From NCBI RefSeq assembly GCF_014646275.1, contig NZ_BMND01000024.1, forward strand, positions 1 through 64,000: a DNA stretch of 64,000 nucleotides, read 5' to 3'. Positions 18,965 to 27,688 of the stretch are shown here, in pieces (positions within the stretch are counted from its first letter, which is position 1; every line of letters begins with the position of its first letter). Source of the stretch: Streptomyces kronopolitis (GTDB lineage: Bacteria; Actinomycetota; Actinomycetes; Streptomycetales; Streptomycetaceae). The notes under the pieces are model-generated. The model worked only from the letters and a program-made list of their open reading frames with translations. It searched no databases and had not been told where the DNA came from. Made by a program: the position numbers and the translations under genes.

Positions 18965-19822
18965 GTGGCTGCCGAGCGTCCGTCCCGCCAGAAGCCCGTC
19001 GTGCACCACGCCCGGGTGCTGCGCACCGAGCACCTCACCCCGCACATGGTCCGCGTGGTCCTGGGCGGGGTGGGTCCGGCGGAGTTCGCGCCCGGCGAGT
19101 TCTCCGACCACTACATCAAGCTGCTGTTCCCGGTGCCCGGCGTGGCGTACCCCGAGCCGTTCGACATCGCCCGGATCCGCGCCGAGTTCCCGCGCAACCG
19201 GTGGCCCCGGACGCGTACGTACACCGTGCGCGCCTGGGATGCCGCCGCCGGTGAACTCACCGTGGACTTCGTGGTGCACGGCGACGAGGGCCTGGCCGGG
19301 CCCTGGGCGGCCGCGGCGCGGCCGGGCGACGAGATCCGCTTCCTCGGCCCCGGCGGCGCCTACGTCCCGGAGGCAGGCGCCGACTGGCATCTGCTGGCGG
19401 GCGACGAGAGCGCCCTGCCGGCCATCGCGGCCTCCCTCGACCGGATGCCCGCGGGGGCGCCGGTGCACGCCTTCATCGAGGTGGCCGACGCCCGGGAGCG
19501 CCAGGACCTGCCGGCCCCGGAGGGCGCCCGGATCCACTGGCTGTACCGCGGCGACGCCCCCGTGGGCCGCGAACTGGTCGCGGCCGTCCGGGCGTTGGAG
19601 TTCCCGGCCGGCCAGGTCCAGGCGTTCGTGCACGGCGAGGCCGGCTTCGTGAAGGAGCTGCGCCGGCTGCTGCGCGTCGAGCGGGAGATCCCCCGCGAGG
19701 CACTGTCCGTCTCCGGCTACTGGCGGGCCGGCCACGACGAGGACGGCTGGCAGGCCTCCAAGCGGGAGTGGAACCAGCGCGTCGAGGCCGAGCAGGAGTC
19801 CCCGGCGGCGACCGCCTCCTGA
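18965..19822 (+). CDS. Siderophore-interacting protein (FAD-dependent ferric-siderophore reductase)
   Basis: A 285-residue SIP-family flavoprotein. The FAD-binding motif RTYTVRAWD lies near residue 80, and FVVHGDEGLAGPWA follows. The C-terminal NAD(P)H domain begins HLLAGDESALPAI and ends with SGYWRAGHDEDGW, typical of the family. It reduces imported Fe(III)-siderophores in the cytoplasm to release iron. GTG 18965 follows GGGGAG. The iron box directly upstream supports Fur/DtxR-type control. Monocistronic: a strong hairpin follows 64 bp later. Confidence 0.92.
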   Translation: MAAERPSRQKPVVHHARVLRTEHLTPHMVRVVLGGVGPAEFAPGEFSDHYIKLLFPVPGVAYPEPFDIARIRAEFPRNRWPRTRTYTVRAWDAAAGELTVDFVVHGDEGLAGPWAAAARPGDEIRFLGPGGAYVPEAGADWHLLAGDESALPAIAASLDRMPAGAPVHAFIEVADARERQDLPAPEGARIHWLYRGDAPVGRELVAAVRALEFPAGQVQAFVHGEAGFVKELRRLLRVEREIPREALSVSGYWRAGHDEDGWQASKREWNQRVEAEQESPAATAS

Positions 19823-19886
19823 CCCCCGGGGCGAGCACCCCGCCACGACGAGGTCCCGCACGAACGAGGGCCACCCCCGCCACCCC

Positions 19887-19927
19887 CCGAGGGCCCGGAG
19901 CGACGCACCCACGCTCCGGGCCCTCGG
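19887..19927 (+). terminator. Terminator after the siderophore-interacting protein gene
   Basis: A perfect 16 bp stem (CCGAGGGCCCGGAGCG and complement) with a 9-base loop. The remaining 200 bp to the next gene contain no other gene. Confidence 0.8.
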
Positions 19928-20090
19928 CGTGCCCGGACACGGATCCCGGGCCTGCCCACCGGGTCCCGTGGCTTGCCCGCACGCCAGGTCTCCCGCATGC
20001 CCCACGCCGGACCTCCGGCATGCCCGCACGCCGCCGCGACCACCCCACCTCCGCTCCCCGGCCCCCACTCCCCCGACAACTTCCCCCTCC

Positions 20091-20108
20091 TTGACAACAA
20101 TATTTGTC
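20091..20108 (+). promoter_or_regulatory. ArsR-type operator overlapping a -35-like element
   Basis: TTGACA (20091-20096) overlaps the inverted repeat GACAA-CAATAT-TTGTC (20093-20108). It is an AT-rich island in very GC-rich DNA, 18 bp upstream of the regulator GTG. Such a site would let the regulator repress its own operon. Confidence 0.6.
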
Positions 20109-20125
20109 GGTCGCATCCTGGTGGG

Positions 20126-20764
20126 GTGATCGATGTAGCAGTGATCGACGATCCGGCCGCTGCCGGGGTCTCGCTGGATCCGGTGCGGGCGCGCCTGCTG
20201 GCCGTGCTCGCCGAGCCCGGTTCGGCGACGACGCTGGCCGCGCAGGTCGGCCTGTCCCGGCAGAAGGTCAACTACCACCTGCGGGCCCTGGAGCGGCACG
20301 GCCTGGTCGAGCTGGTCGAGGAGCGCCGCAAGGGCAATGTGACGGAGCGGATCGTGCGGGCCACGGCCGCGTCCTATGTGATCTCGCCCGCCGCGCTGGC
20401 CTCCGTCGCGCCCGACCCCGGCCGGGCGCCGGACCAGCTCTCCGCCCGCTGGCTGCTGGCCCTCGCGGCCCGGCTGGTGCGCGAGGTGGGCGAACTCCTC
20501 ACGCGTTCGGCCAAGGCGCGGCAGCGGCTGGCGACCTTCGCCGTCGACGGGGAGATCCGCTTCGCCTCGGCCGCCGACCGGGCCGCCTTCGCCGAGGAGC
20601 TCGGCGCGTCCGTGAACCACCTCGTCGCCAAGTACCACGACGAGAAGGCGGCCGGCGGGCGCCCGCACCGGCTGATCGTCGCCCTCCACCCCAGCCTCAC
20701 CCGCGCCGCCGACGAGCCCGCTCCGGACCCGGCGCAGGGGCCCACCGCACCGACCGAGGAGTAG
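20126..20764 (+). CDS. ArsR-family winged-helix regulator
   Basis: A 212-residue regulator. The HTH is residues 15-75: LDPVRARLLAVLAEPGSAT, then LSRQKVNYHLRALERHGLV, with wing EERRKGNVTERIVRA. A helical C-terminal half follows. No metal-binding ELCVCD motif is visible, so it belongs to the non-metal ArsR group. GTG 20126 is only about 30 bp from the -35-like element, so the mRNA may have a very short leader. Two bases after its stop begins an SRPBCC gene, a recurrent ArsR-SRPBCC pairing. Confidence 0.85.
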   Translation: MIDVAVIDDPAAAGVSLDPVRARLLAVLAEPGSATTLAAQVGLSRQKVNYHLRALERHGLVELVEERRKGNVTERIVRATAASYVISPAALASVAPDPGRAPDQLSARWLLALAARLVREVGELLTRSAKARQRLATFAVDGEIRFASAADRAAFAEELGASVNHLVAKYHDEKAAGGRPHRLIVALHPSLTRAADEPAPDPAQGPTAPTEE

Positions 20765-20766
20765 CC

Positions 20767-21501
20767 ATGCCCAAGGAGTTCGAGATCCGCCGCGAGGTCG
20801 TGCTGCCGGCCTCCCCCGAGGATGTCTTCGCGGCCGTCACCAGCGGTACGGGGGCGTGGATGTTCCCCAAGGAGAAGGTCGCCGCGGTCGGGGGCAGTGA
20901 CGCGGAGGACGACGCGGTCACTGCCTGGGAGCCGCCGCACCGCTTCGAGGTCCGCGTGGACGGCGAGGACGGCTGGTTCAACGCGCTGGAGTACGTCATC
21001 GAGGCCCGCGACGGCGGCACCGCCGTGCTGCGGTACGTGCACAGCGGCGTCATGAGCGACGAGGACTGGGACGGCCAGTACGACGGCGCCCGTCTGCACA
21101 CCGACTTCTATCTGCACACCCTCGGGCAGTATCTGCGGTACTTCACCGGCCGCCCGGCGGCCTTCGCCGATGTCCAGGGCCCGGCGGCCTCCCGCACGCC
21201 CGACGGCTTCGGGACGCTGCTGCGCGCCCTCGGTGCCACTGCCACGACGGCCGTGGGCGACCGGCTGCGCCTCGAACTGCCGGGCACCGCCCCGCTGGAC
21301 GCGGTCGTCGACTACCGCACCGAGCACTTCCTCGGACTGCGCACCGACGGCGGGCTGTACCGCTTCTTCGGCCGCAACGCCTTCGGGGCGCCGGTCGGCC
21401 TCACGCTCCACCTCTTCGAGGGCGACACCGACGCCGAGAAGGCCGGCCGCGCCTGGCAGCACTGGCTGGACGGGCTCTACCCGGCGGAGACCGCCGGCTG
21501 A
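20767..21501 (+). CDS. SRPBCC (AHSA1-like) domain protein
   Basis: A 244-residue protein with an N-terminal START/Bet v 1-like domain (about residues 5-135: RREVVLPASPEDVFAAVTSG...WEPPHRFEVRVDGEDGW...YLHTLGQYLRYF). A second beta-rich half (GDRLRLELPGT...YRFFGRNAFG...HWLDGLY) looks like a related helix-grip fold. The fold provides a hydrophobic ligand cavity, but no catalytic residue can be named. It is cotranscribed with the ArsR-type regulator, which probably senses the same ligand or stress. Confidence 0.82.
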   Translation: MPKEFEIRREVVLPASPEDVFAAVTSGTGAWMFPKEKVAAVGGSDAEDDAVTAWEPPHRFEVRVDGEDGWFNALEYVIEARDGGTAVLRYVHSGVMSDEDWDGQYDGARLHTDFYLHTLGQYLRYFTGRPAAFADVQGPAASRTPDGFGTLLRALGATATTAVGDRLRLELPGTAPLDAVVDYRTEHFLGLRTDGGLYRFFGRNAFGAPVGLTLHLFEGDTDAEKAGRAWQHWLDGLYPAETAG

Positions 21502-21515
21502 CCGCCCGTCACGCA

Positions 21516-21558
21516 CACGGCGCCGCGCCCCTCCCGGACGGAGGGGCGCGGCGCCGTG
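21516..21558. terminator. Bidirectional terminator between SRPBCC and helicase genes
   Basis: A perfect 19 bp stem (CACGGCGCCGCGCCCCTCC and complement) with a 5-base loop, between convergent stops. Confidence 0.85.
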
Positions 21559-21581
21559 CACGGGCCCTGAGGGCCGTACGC

Positions 21582-24398
21582 TCAGCCCACCGACGAATAG
21601 GCCACCACGCCACGCAGCACCCCGTCCACGGCGCGGCGTGCCGCGCGCGAGACCGTGCCCTCGGGCGGGGCCGCCGCGGCGATCTGACCGAGCACATCGA
21701 TCAGCTGCTTGCACCAGCGGACGAAGTCGCCGGCGGGCATCTCCGCCTCGCGCAGCACCTCGTCGAGCCCGAAGCCGGAGGCCCAGCGGTACGCGGCCCA
21801 GGCGAAGCCCAGATCGGGTTCGCGCTGGCCGACGCCCTCGGCCTGGTTGATCCGGTGGTCCTCCTCCAGGGCGTCGAGCCGGCCCCAGATGCGGACCATC
21901 TCGCCCAGGGCGTCCCGGGCCTTGCCGGCCGGCAGCTTGGGCGCCACCGCGTCGTCGGCCTGGCGCGACTCGTACACCAGCGCCGAGGCGCAGGCCGCCA
22001 GCTCCGCCGGGCCCAGCCCCTCCCAGACGCCGTCGCGCAGGCATTCGCTCGCCAGCAGGTCGAGTTCGCCGTAGAGCCGGGCGAGCCGGCGGCCCTCGTC
22101 GGTGACGGTGTCCCCTTCGAGGTAGTCCAGCTCGGTGAGCAGGGCGCAGATCCGGTCGAAGGTGCGGGCGATGGTGTTCGTCCGCCCCTCGATGCGGCGC
22201 TCCAACTGGCGGGTGTCGCGCAGCAGCCGGTGGTAGCGCTCGGCCCAGCGGGCGTGGTCCTCGCGCTCGTCGCAGCCGTGGCAGGGGTGCGCGCGCAGGG
22301 CCGCCCGCAGCCGGGAGATCTCCCGGTCGTCGGCCGCCACCGAGCGGGGCTTGCGGTGCCGCGACGGGACGAGATGGCCGGCCTTGGTCCGCAGCGCGGA
22401 CGCCAGATCCCGGCGCGACTGCGGACTGCGGGCGTTGAACGACTTGGGGATGCGCATCCGGTCCAGCGCCTCGACCGGCACCGGGAAGTCGATCGAGGCC
22501 AGCCGCTTGACCTGCCGCTCGGCGGTCAGCACCAGCGGCCGCGGGCCGTCCTGCGCGTCGAAGCCGCGGTGGCCGTTCGTCCGTCCCGAGGGCATCCCGG
22601 GGTCGAGGACCAGGGCCAGGCCCGCGAACTTGCCGGTCGGCACATGGATGACATCACCGGGCTTGAGCTTCTCCAGTGCGGCCGCGGCCGCCACCCGGCG
22701 CTGGGCCGCGCCCTGCCGGGCCAGCTCCGTCTCACGGTCCTTCAGCTCCCGCCGCAGCCGGGAGTACTCCTCGAAGTCGCCGAGGTGGCAGGTCATCGAG
22801 CCGCGGTAGCCGGTGAGCCCCTCCTCGTTCTTCTGCACCTGCCGCGTGATCCCGACCACCGACTTGTCGGCCTGGAACTGCGCGAAGGACATCTCCAGCA
22901 GCTCCCGCGAACGGTGCCGGCCGAACTGGGAGACGAGGTTGACGGCCATGTTGTACGACGGTTTGAAGGAGGACCGCAGCGGATACGTACGCGTCCCGGC
23001 GAGCCCGGCCACCGCCCCCGGATCCATGCCGCGCTGCCACAGCACGACCGCATGGCCCTCGATGTCGATGCCGCGGCGCCCGGCCCGGCCGGTCAGCTGC
23101 GTGTACTCGCCGGGGGTGATGTCGGCGTGCTGCTCGCCGTTCCACTTCACCAGCTTCTCCAACACCACCGACCGCGCGGGCATGTTGATGCCCAGCGCCA
23201 GCGTCTCGGTGGCGAAGACGGCCTTGACCAGGCCCTTGACGAACAGCTCCTCGACGACCTCCTTGAACGTCGGCAGCATGCCGGCGTGGTGCGCCGCGAT
23301 GCCCCGCTCCAGGGCCTCCAGCCACTCGAAGTAGCCCAGCACATGGAGGTCGTCGTCGGCGATCCCGGCCGTCCGTGCCTCGACTATGCGGCGGACCTCC
23401 TCGCGGCCCTCCTGGTCGTTGAGCCGCAGGCCCGAATACAGGCACTGCTGGACGGCGGCCTCGCAGCCGGCGCGGCTGAAGATGAAGGTGATGGCGGGCA
23501 GCAGGCCCTCGTTGTCGAGGCGGTCGATGACCTCGGGCCGGCTCGGCGTCCAGATCCGCGACCGCTGGCGCCGCTCGCGCTCGCGGTCCGCCTCGCGCAT
23601 GGTGCGGCCCCGGCGCTTGTCCCGGCCGAACGTCGGCCGGGAGTTCTCCATCCGCGCCAGCCGCTCCAGATCCGGGTTGACCGCGCGGCGGCTGCCGCTC
23701 TGCCCCTCCCGCTCCTCGAACAGGTCGTAGATGCGGCGGCCCGCGAGGACGTGCTGCCACAGCGGGACCGGGCGGTGCTCGGAGACGATCACCTCGGTGT
23801 CCCCGCGGACGGTGTCCAGCCAGTCGCCGAACTCCTCGGCGTTGGAGACCGTGGCCGACAGCGAGACCAGGGTCACCGAATCGGGGAGATGGATGATCAC
23901 CTCCTCCCATACGGCACCCCGGAAGCGGTCGGAGAGGTAGTGCACCTCGTCCATGACCACATAGCCGAGGCCGGTCAGCGAGCGGGAGCCGGCGTAGAGC
24001 ATGTTGCGCAGCACCTCGGTGGTCATCACGACCACCGGGGCTTCGGAGTTGACGCTGTTGTCGCCGGTCAGCAGACCGACCTTGTCGGCGCCGTAACGCT
24101 TGACCAGATCCTGGTACTTCTGGTTGGACAGCGCCTTGATGGGCGTGGTGTAGAAGCATTTGCGGCCCTGCTCCAGGGCCAGGTGGACGGCGAATTCGCC
24201 GACGATCGTCTTGCCGGATCCAGTGGGGGCCGCGACCAGCACGCCCTTGCCGGCCTCCAGGGCCTCGCACGCCTCGATCTGGAACGGATCCAGGCCGAAG
24301 TCGTACATCTCTCGGAAAGGGGCGAGTGCGGTGGCCTGCTCGGCCGCCCGGAGCTTGGCGGCGGCATAGCGCTCAGCAGGGGACATGTCCTCGGTCAT
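21582..24398 (-). CDS. Ski2/HelY-like DEAD/DEAH-box RNA helicase
   Basis: A 938-residue superfamily-2 helicase. It has Walker A APTGSGKT (57-64), the DEVH box VMDEVHYLSDR, motif III SLSATVSNAEEFG, and motif VI TGRAGRRGIDIEG. A C-terminal DSHCT-like region (from about residue 740 on, with LTELDYLEGD and AACASALVYESR) matches Mtr4/Ski2 and mycobacterial HelY. It presumably remodels RNA for decay or quality control. A CHGCDERE segment near 690 is a cysteine-containing insertion. ATG 24398 (MTEDMSPAER) is preferred over an upstream TTG at 24431; no strong ribosome binding site marks either. Confidence 0.9.
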   Translation of the reverse strand: MTEDMSPAERYAAAKLRAAEQATALAPFREMYDFGLDPFQIEACEALEAGKGVLVAAPTGSGKTIVGEFAVHLALEQGRKCFYTTPIKALSNQKYQDLVKRYGADKVGLLTGDNSVNSEAPVVVMTTEVLRNMLYAGSRSLTGLGYVVMDEVHYLSDRFRGAVWEEVIIHLPDSVTLVSLSATVSNAEEFGDWLDTVRGDTEVIVSEHRPVPLWQHVLAGRRIYDLFEEREGQSGSRRAVNPDLERLARMENSRPTFGRDKRRGRTMREADRERERRQRSRIWTPSRPEVIDRLDNEGLLPAITFIFSRAGCEAAVQQCLYSGLRLNDQEGREEVRRIVEARTAGIADDDLHVLGYFEWLEALERGIAAHHAGMLPTFKEVVEELFVKGLVKAVFATETLALGINMPARSVVLEKLVKWNGEQHADITPGEYTQLTGRAGRRGIDIEGHAVVLWQRGMDPGAVAGLAGTRTYPLRSSFKPSYNMAVNLVSQFGRHRSRELLEMSFAQFQADKSVVGITRQVQKNEEGLTGYRGSMTCHLGDFEEYSRLRRELKDRETELARQGAAQRRVAAAAALEKLKPGDVIHVPTGKFAGLALVLDPGMPSGRTNGHRGFDAQDGPRPLVLTAERQVKRLASIDFPVPVEALDRMRIPKSFNARSPQSRRDLASALRTKAGHLVPSRHRKPRSVAADDREISRLRAALRAHPCHGCDEREDHARWAERYHRLLRDTRQLERRIEGRTNTIARTFDRICALLTELDYLEGDTVTDEGRRLARLYGELDLLASECLRDGVWEGLGPAELAACASALVYESRQADDAVAPKLPAGKARDALGEMVRIWGRLDALEEDHRINQAEGVGQREPDLGFAWAAYRWASGFGLDEVLREAEMPAGDFVRWCKQLIDVLGQIAAAAPPEGTVSRAARRAVDGVLRGVVAYSSVG

Positions 24399-24521
24399 CG
24401 TGTCTACGAGCCTACCGGCCACCTCTGACAACGACCCGATCTTTATGGCGGCCCTTTACCCGGCGGTCCCGCGGCGCCGGTCCGCCGGCCTCCTCTGCGG
24501 CGCGCCGGGCCGCCCGGAACA

Positions 24522-24559
24522 CCGGCGGCCCCCGGCGCATCGCGCACGGGGGCCGCCGG
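24522..24559 (-). terminator. Terminator downstream of tatC
   Basis: A perfect 13 bp stem (CCGGCGGCCCCCG and complement) with a 12-base loop, 82 bp after the tatC stop. The rest of the 243 bp gap shows no gene. Confidence 0.7.
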
Positions 24560-24641
24560 GGACCGGCCGGGCCGCCCCGGATCACACCGGGTAACGATCC
24601 ATCACGCCAGGTCACGACCGATCATGGCCGTTCGCCCCGGG

Positions 24642-25607
24642 TCAGGTCACGTCGTCGTAGCCGCCGGGGCGCCGCGGCCCGTCGTCGGCGCGGTCGCCGG
24701 CGGCCTGTTCGGGCAGCATCCGCCCGGAGGCGACCGGCTCGGCCTCCCCGAGCGCGGACGGCGTCAGATCCAGCTCCGAGGCCTCGTCGTCGTCCAGTCC
24801 GGCGTCCGGGTTGCCCAGCTTGCGGCGGCGGTCGTTGAACAGGCAGATGCCGGCGGCGCCGAAGTACAGCACCACGATCGGCGCGGCCAGCAGACTCATG
24901 GTCAGCGGGTCACCGGTCGGGGTGGCGATGGCCGAGAAGATCGTGATGCCCAGCACCATGAACCGCCACCAGCTCATGATCCGGCGGCCGGTGACCACAC
25001 CGCCGAAGTTGAGCAGCACCAGGAGCAGCGGGAGTTCGAAGGCGAGGCCGAAGACCACGACCATGCGCGTGACGATGTCGAAGAACTCGTCGGCCGGGAA
25101 GAGGTTGGCCCAGTCGTCGGGGGTCAGGCCGACCAGGGCGCCCGCGGTGGTCGGCAGCACCGCGTAGGCGAGGTAGGCGCCGCCGAGGAAGAGCGGGACG
25201 CCGGCGGCGACGAAGCTCAGCGCGTACTTCTTCTCGTGCCGGTGCAGACCCGGCGCGAGGAAGGCCCAGAGCTGGTAGAGCCAGATCGGGCTGGCGCCGA
25301 CGACGCCCACCGTGAGGGACAGCTTGAGCAGGATGGTGAAGGGCGCCAGCAGACCGTTGGCGGTGACCTCCGCGCAGGGGTGGCTGCGCGGCCCGGTGGT
25401 CGCGGTGCCCCGGGGGCAGCCGACCGCGTCGATCACCGGCCCCGTGATGAAGTGGGCGATCGCGTCGTACTGCCACATCGCCACCGCGGTGATCACGCAG
25501 ACGGCGAGCACCGACTTCAGCAGCCGGTTGCGCAGCTCACGCAGATGCGCGGCGAGGGGCATCCGCCCCTCGGGGTCCTTCTCCTGCTTGCGGGCAGACT
25601 TGGGCAA
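24642..25607 (-). CDS. tatC: Twin-arginine translocase subunit TatC
   Basis: A 321-residue polytopic protein with six predicted membrane helices. The conserved N-terminal signature is HLRELRNRLLKS and the cytoplasmic/periplasmic loops include LAPGLHRHEKKY and FGLAFELPLLL. TatC recognises RR signal peptides and, with TatA/B, exports folded proteins. The C-terminus has a long acidic cytoplasmic tail (from about residue 260) absent in E. coli TatC. The start is a TTG (25607) with GAGGACG upstream; an internal ATG (MPLAAHL) would remove a conserved basic leader. tatA is 63 bp upstream. Confidence 0.95.
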   Translation of the reverse strand: MPKSARKQEKDPEGRMPLAAHLRELRNRLLKSVLAVCVITAVAMWQYDAIAHFITGPVIDAVGCPRGTATTGPRSHPCAEVTANGLLAPFTILLKLSLTVGVVGASPIWLYQLWAFLAPGLHRHEKKYALSFVAAGVPLFLGGAYLAYAVLPTTAGALVGLTPDDWANLFPADEFFDIVTRMVVVFGLAFELPLLLVLLNFGGVVTGRRIMSWWRFMVLGITIFSAIATPTGDPLTMSLLAAPIVVLYFGAAGICLFNDRRRKLGNPDAGLDDDEASELDLTPSALGEAEPVASGRMLPEQAAGDRADDGPRRPGGYDDVT

Positions 25608-25670
25608 CCCACGTCCTCGTCTCGTGCATCAGCCCTTGCCGGCCGGACCGGCCGACGGGATCGGTTCGGG

Positions 25671-25967
25671 TCAGCTCTGCTTGGTGGTGTGCTGCGGCTC
25701 GGCCACGGGGCGCGAGCTGTTCACATCACCGGGAGCCGCCTGGATCGTGCGAGGGGCCTGCTGGGCACCGTCGGAGGCCTCGGACGAGCCGGCACCGGCA
25801 CCGCCCTCGGTCTCGCCCTCCTTCTTCATGGCCTTGGCCTCGCTCTTGAGGATGCGGGCCGACTTGCCGAGCGAACGCGCCATGTCCGGAAGCTTCTTCG
25901 CGCCGAACAGCAGCACAATAACGACGAGGATCAGAATGATCTCGGAGGGCCTCAGGTTGCTGAGCAT
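25671..25967 (-). CDS. tatA: Sec-independent translocase subunit TatA
   Basis: A 98-residue protein with a short N-terminal membrane helix (SEIILILVVIVLLFG), the FGAKKLPDMARSLGKS hinge and amphipathic helix, and a disordered polar tail. It forms the Tat pore with TatC. GAAGGTAG precedes the ATG at a suitable distance. tatA-tatC order and spacing indicate one operon. Confidence 0.95.
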   Translation of the reverse strand: MLSNLRPSEIILILVVIVLLFGAKKLPDMARSLGKSARILKSEAKAMKKEGETEGGAGAGSSEASDGAQQAPRTIQAAPGDVNSSRPVAEPQHTTKQS

Positions 25968-26200
25968 GTGCGACTACCTTCTCGCCGGGGCGGCGTCTGC
26001 TGTGGTGCCTGCCGATAGGGTCGGACTGGCGTCCTGGTGCTCACTCGATCGTAACGTTCGGTGGTGAACGCCGGGCAATGCCCGTGCGTCGTCCCGATTG
26101 CCTCGACCGCCGCTCTGTACGCACCGCGAATCAGCGTACCCCTCCGGCCGCCGGGGCAGCAGAGCGCCGCCGCCCCCGGCGACGTCCCCGCGTCCCGCGG

Positions 26201-26404
26201 TCAGTCCCGGCCGGTGCCGGGCGCCCGGGAGGCGAGCGGGGTCGCCGCCCGCTCCAGGTCCTCGGCGGCCCGCTGGATCCGCTCGGAGGACGCCCCGACC
26301 TGCCGGGCCAGCCGCCGCACCTCCGCGAAGACGCGGACGGCCAGGACGCCGAGCACGGCGATCCCGGCGAAGCCGAGGGCGATTGCGATCATGGGCCAGA
26401 GCAT
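26201..26404 (-). CDS. Small single-pass membrane protein, unknown function
   Basis: 67 residues: one N-terminal hydrophobic helix (about 4-26), then a basic/acidic amphipathic helix (EVRRLARQVGASSERIQRAA) likely to form a coiled coil on the cytoplasmic side. It lies between the zinc-ribbon gene and tatA on the same strand, a position I believe is conserved in Streptomyces, suggesting a link to export or simply a shared transcript. No function is assigned. Confidence 0.65.
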   Translation of the reverse strand: MLWPMIAIALGFAGIAVLGVLAVRVFAEVRRLARQVGASSERIQRAAEDLERAATPLASRAPGTGRD

Positions 26405-26420
26405 GCGGCGAGCCTACCCG

Positions 26421-26681
26421 TCAGCCCGTGTGCAGCCGCAGCGTGCGGACCCCGCCGCCGGTGAGCAGCTCGATGATCCGCTCACCGGCCGGCTTGCGCA
26501 CCGCGTGCCGGCAGTCGGGGCAGGTGAAGGAGTAGAAGGTGGTGCGGCTGCTGGCGCCGATCGCCAGCCGGAAGGCGTCGGAGGCCAGCTCGAAGCGGCC
26601 CCGGCAGTCCGGGCAGGCGGCCTTGAAGAACACCGGGCCGGCCAGGCCCACCAGTCCGGCGGCCGTCTTGGTCGTCGTCAT
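26421..26681 (-). CDS. Small zinc-ribbon protein, unknown function
   Basis: 86 residues with two CPDC knuckles (residues 24-27 and 54-57), the pattern of a zinc ribbon, each preceded by aromatic beta strands (FELASDAFRL and TTFYSFTCPDC). ATG 26681 is 40 bp after pafC on the same strand. It could bind zinc, nucleic acid or a protein partner; nothing more specific can be read. Confidence 0.7.
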   Translation of the reverse strand: MTTTKTAAGLVGLAGPVFFKAACPDCRGRFELASDAFRLAIGASSRTTFYSFTCPDCRHAVRKPAGERIIELLTGGGVRTLRLHTG

Positions 26682-26721
26682 CCCTCGCTGCCTCCTGCTT
26701 CGTCCCCCGGCGGTGCGGGGC

Positions 26722-27672
26722 TCACTCGCCGTATGCCGCGAGTGCCTGGTCGGCGGCCTGCCGTGCGCTGTCCGCCAGGGCCTGCGGCGCCACGATCCGG
26801 CCGTCCCGGCCCAGCCGCAGCGCCAGCCGCCGCAGCGAGGCCGGGTCGGGGGTGCGCAGGGTGATCCGCAGACCGCCGTCGGGAAGCTCCTCGGCGCTGT
26901 CGTGCGGGTAGTACTCGGCGACCCAGCGGCCGCCGGGCCCGACCTCGATGCAGACCTCGGGGTCCTCGGCCGCGGGCTGCACCAGGCCCTCCGACAGATC
27001 GCGCAGCTCGACCGGGGGCGGGTCGGCCGCCGCGTCCAGCAGCTTGATCTCGGCGACCCGGTCGAGCCGGAAGGTGCGGCGGGCCTCCGAGAGCCGGCAC
27101 CACGCCTCCATATAGGTGTGGCCGACGGCGAACAGCCGGATCGGGTCGACCTCGCGCTCGGTCAGCTCGTCGCGCGCCGGTGAGTAGTAGCGCAGCCACA
27201 GCCGGCGCCGCTCGGCGATGGCGCGGTCGACGTCGGCGAAGACCCCGCCCTCGGACTCGAAGGTCACCGAGAGCCGGGAGCTGGCGCCGGCCGCCTCGCC
27301 GGCCGCCGCCTCCAGCTTGGCGGTGGCGCGCAGCAGCGCCTGGCGGTCGCCCTCGCGCAGCCCGGGCAGGGTGGCCACCGCGCGGGCCGCGACCAGCAGC
27401 GCGGTCGCCTCGTCGGCGGCCAGCCGCAGCGGCTCGGCGACGTCGTCGGGGTTGTGCCACCAGATGCGGTCGCCGTCGGTGTCGATGTCCAGGAGGTCGC
27501 CGCCGCGGAAGCTCGTCCCGCACATCGGCAGGACGTCGAGGTCGGCGATCAGCTCGTCCTCGGTGATGCCGAAGGCACGGGCGACGTCCCCGACGCGGGC
27601 ACCGGGGCGCTCGCGCAGATAGGTCACCAGGGACAGCATCCGGCGGGTCTGGTCGATCGCGTTCGTCGCCAT
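26722..27672 (-). CDS. pafC: WYL-domain regulator PafC
   Basis: A 316-residue regulator with an N-terminal winged helix (QTRRMLSLVTYLRERPGARVG region) and a WYL domain (DRAIAERRRLWLRYYSPARDELTEREVDPIRL, about 160-235) plus the WCX C-terminal extension. In mycobacteria PafB/PafC together activate RecA-independent DNA-damage genes, with the WYL domain sensing single-stranded DNA. It starts 16 bp after pafB and surely shares its operon. The ATG 27672 is chosen because the frame before it overlaps pafB. Confidence 0.88.
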   Translation of the reverse strand: MATNAIDQTRRMLSLVTYLRERPGARVGDVARAFGITEDELIADLDVLPMCGTSFRGGDLLDIDTDGDRIWWHNPDDVAEPLRLAADEATALLVAARAVATLPGLREGDRQALLRATAKLEAAAGEAAGASSRLSVTFESEGGVFADVDRAIAERRRLWLRYYSPARDELTEREVDPIRLFAVGHTYMEAWCRLSEARRTFRLDRVAEIKLLDAAADPPPVELRDLSEGLVQPAAEDPEVCIEVGPGGRWVAEYYPHDSAEELPDGGLRITLRTPDPASLRRLALRLGRDGRIVAPQALADSARQAADQALAAYGE

Positions 27673-27688
27673 GGGTCTCGTATCCCTC

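Noticed and set aside
24412..24615. A 67-residue leftward ORF between helicase and tatC
   Set aside because: It overlaps the tatC terminator hairpin and shows no conserved features.
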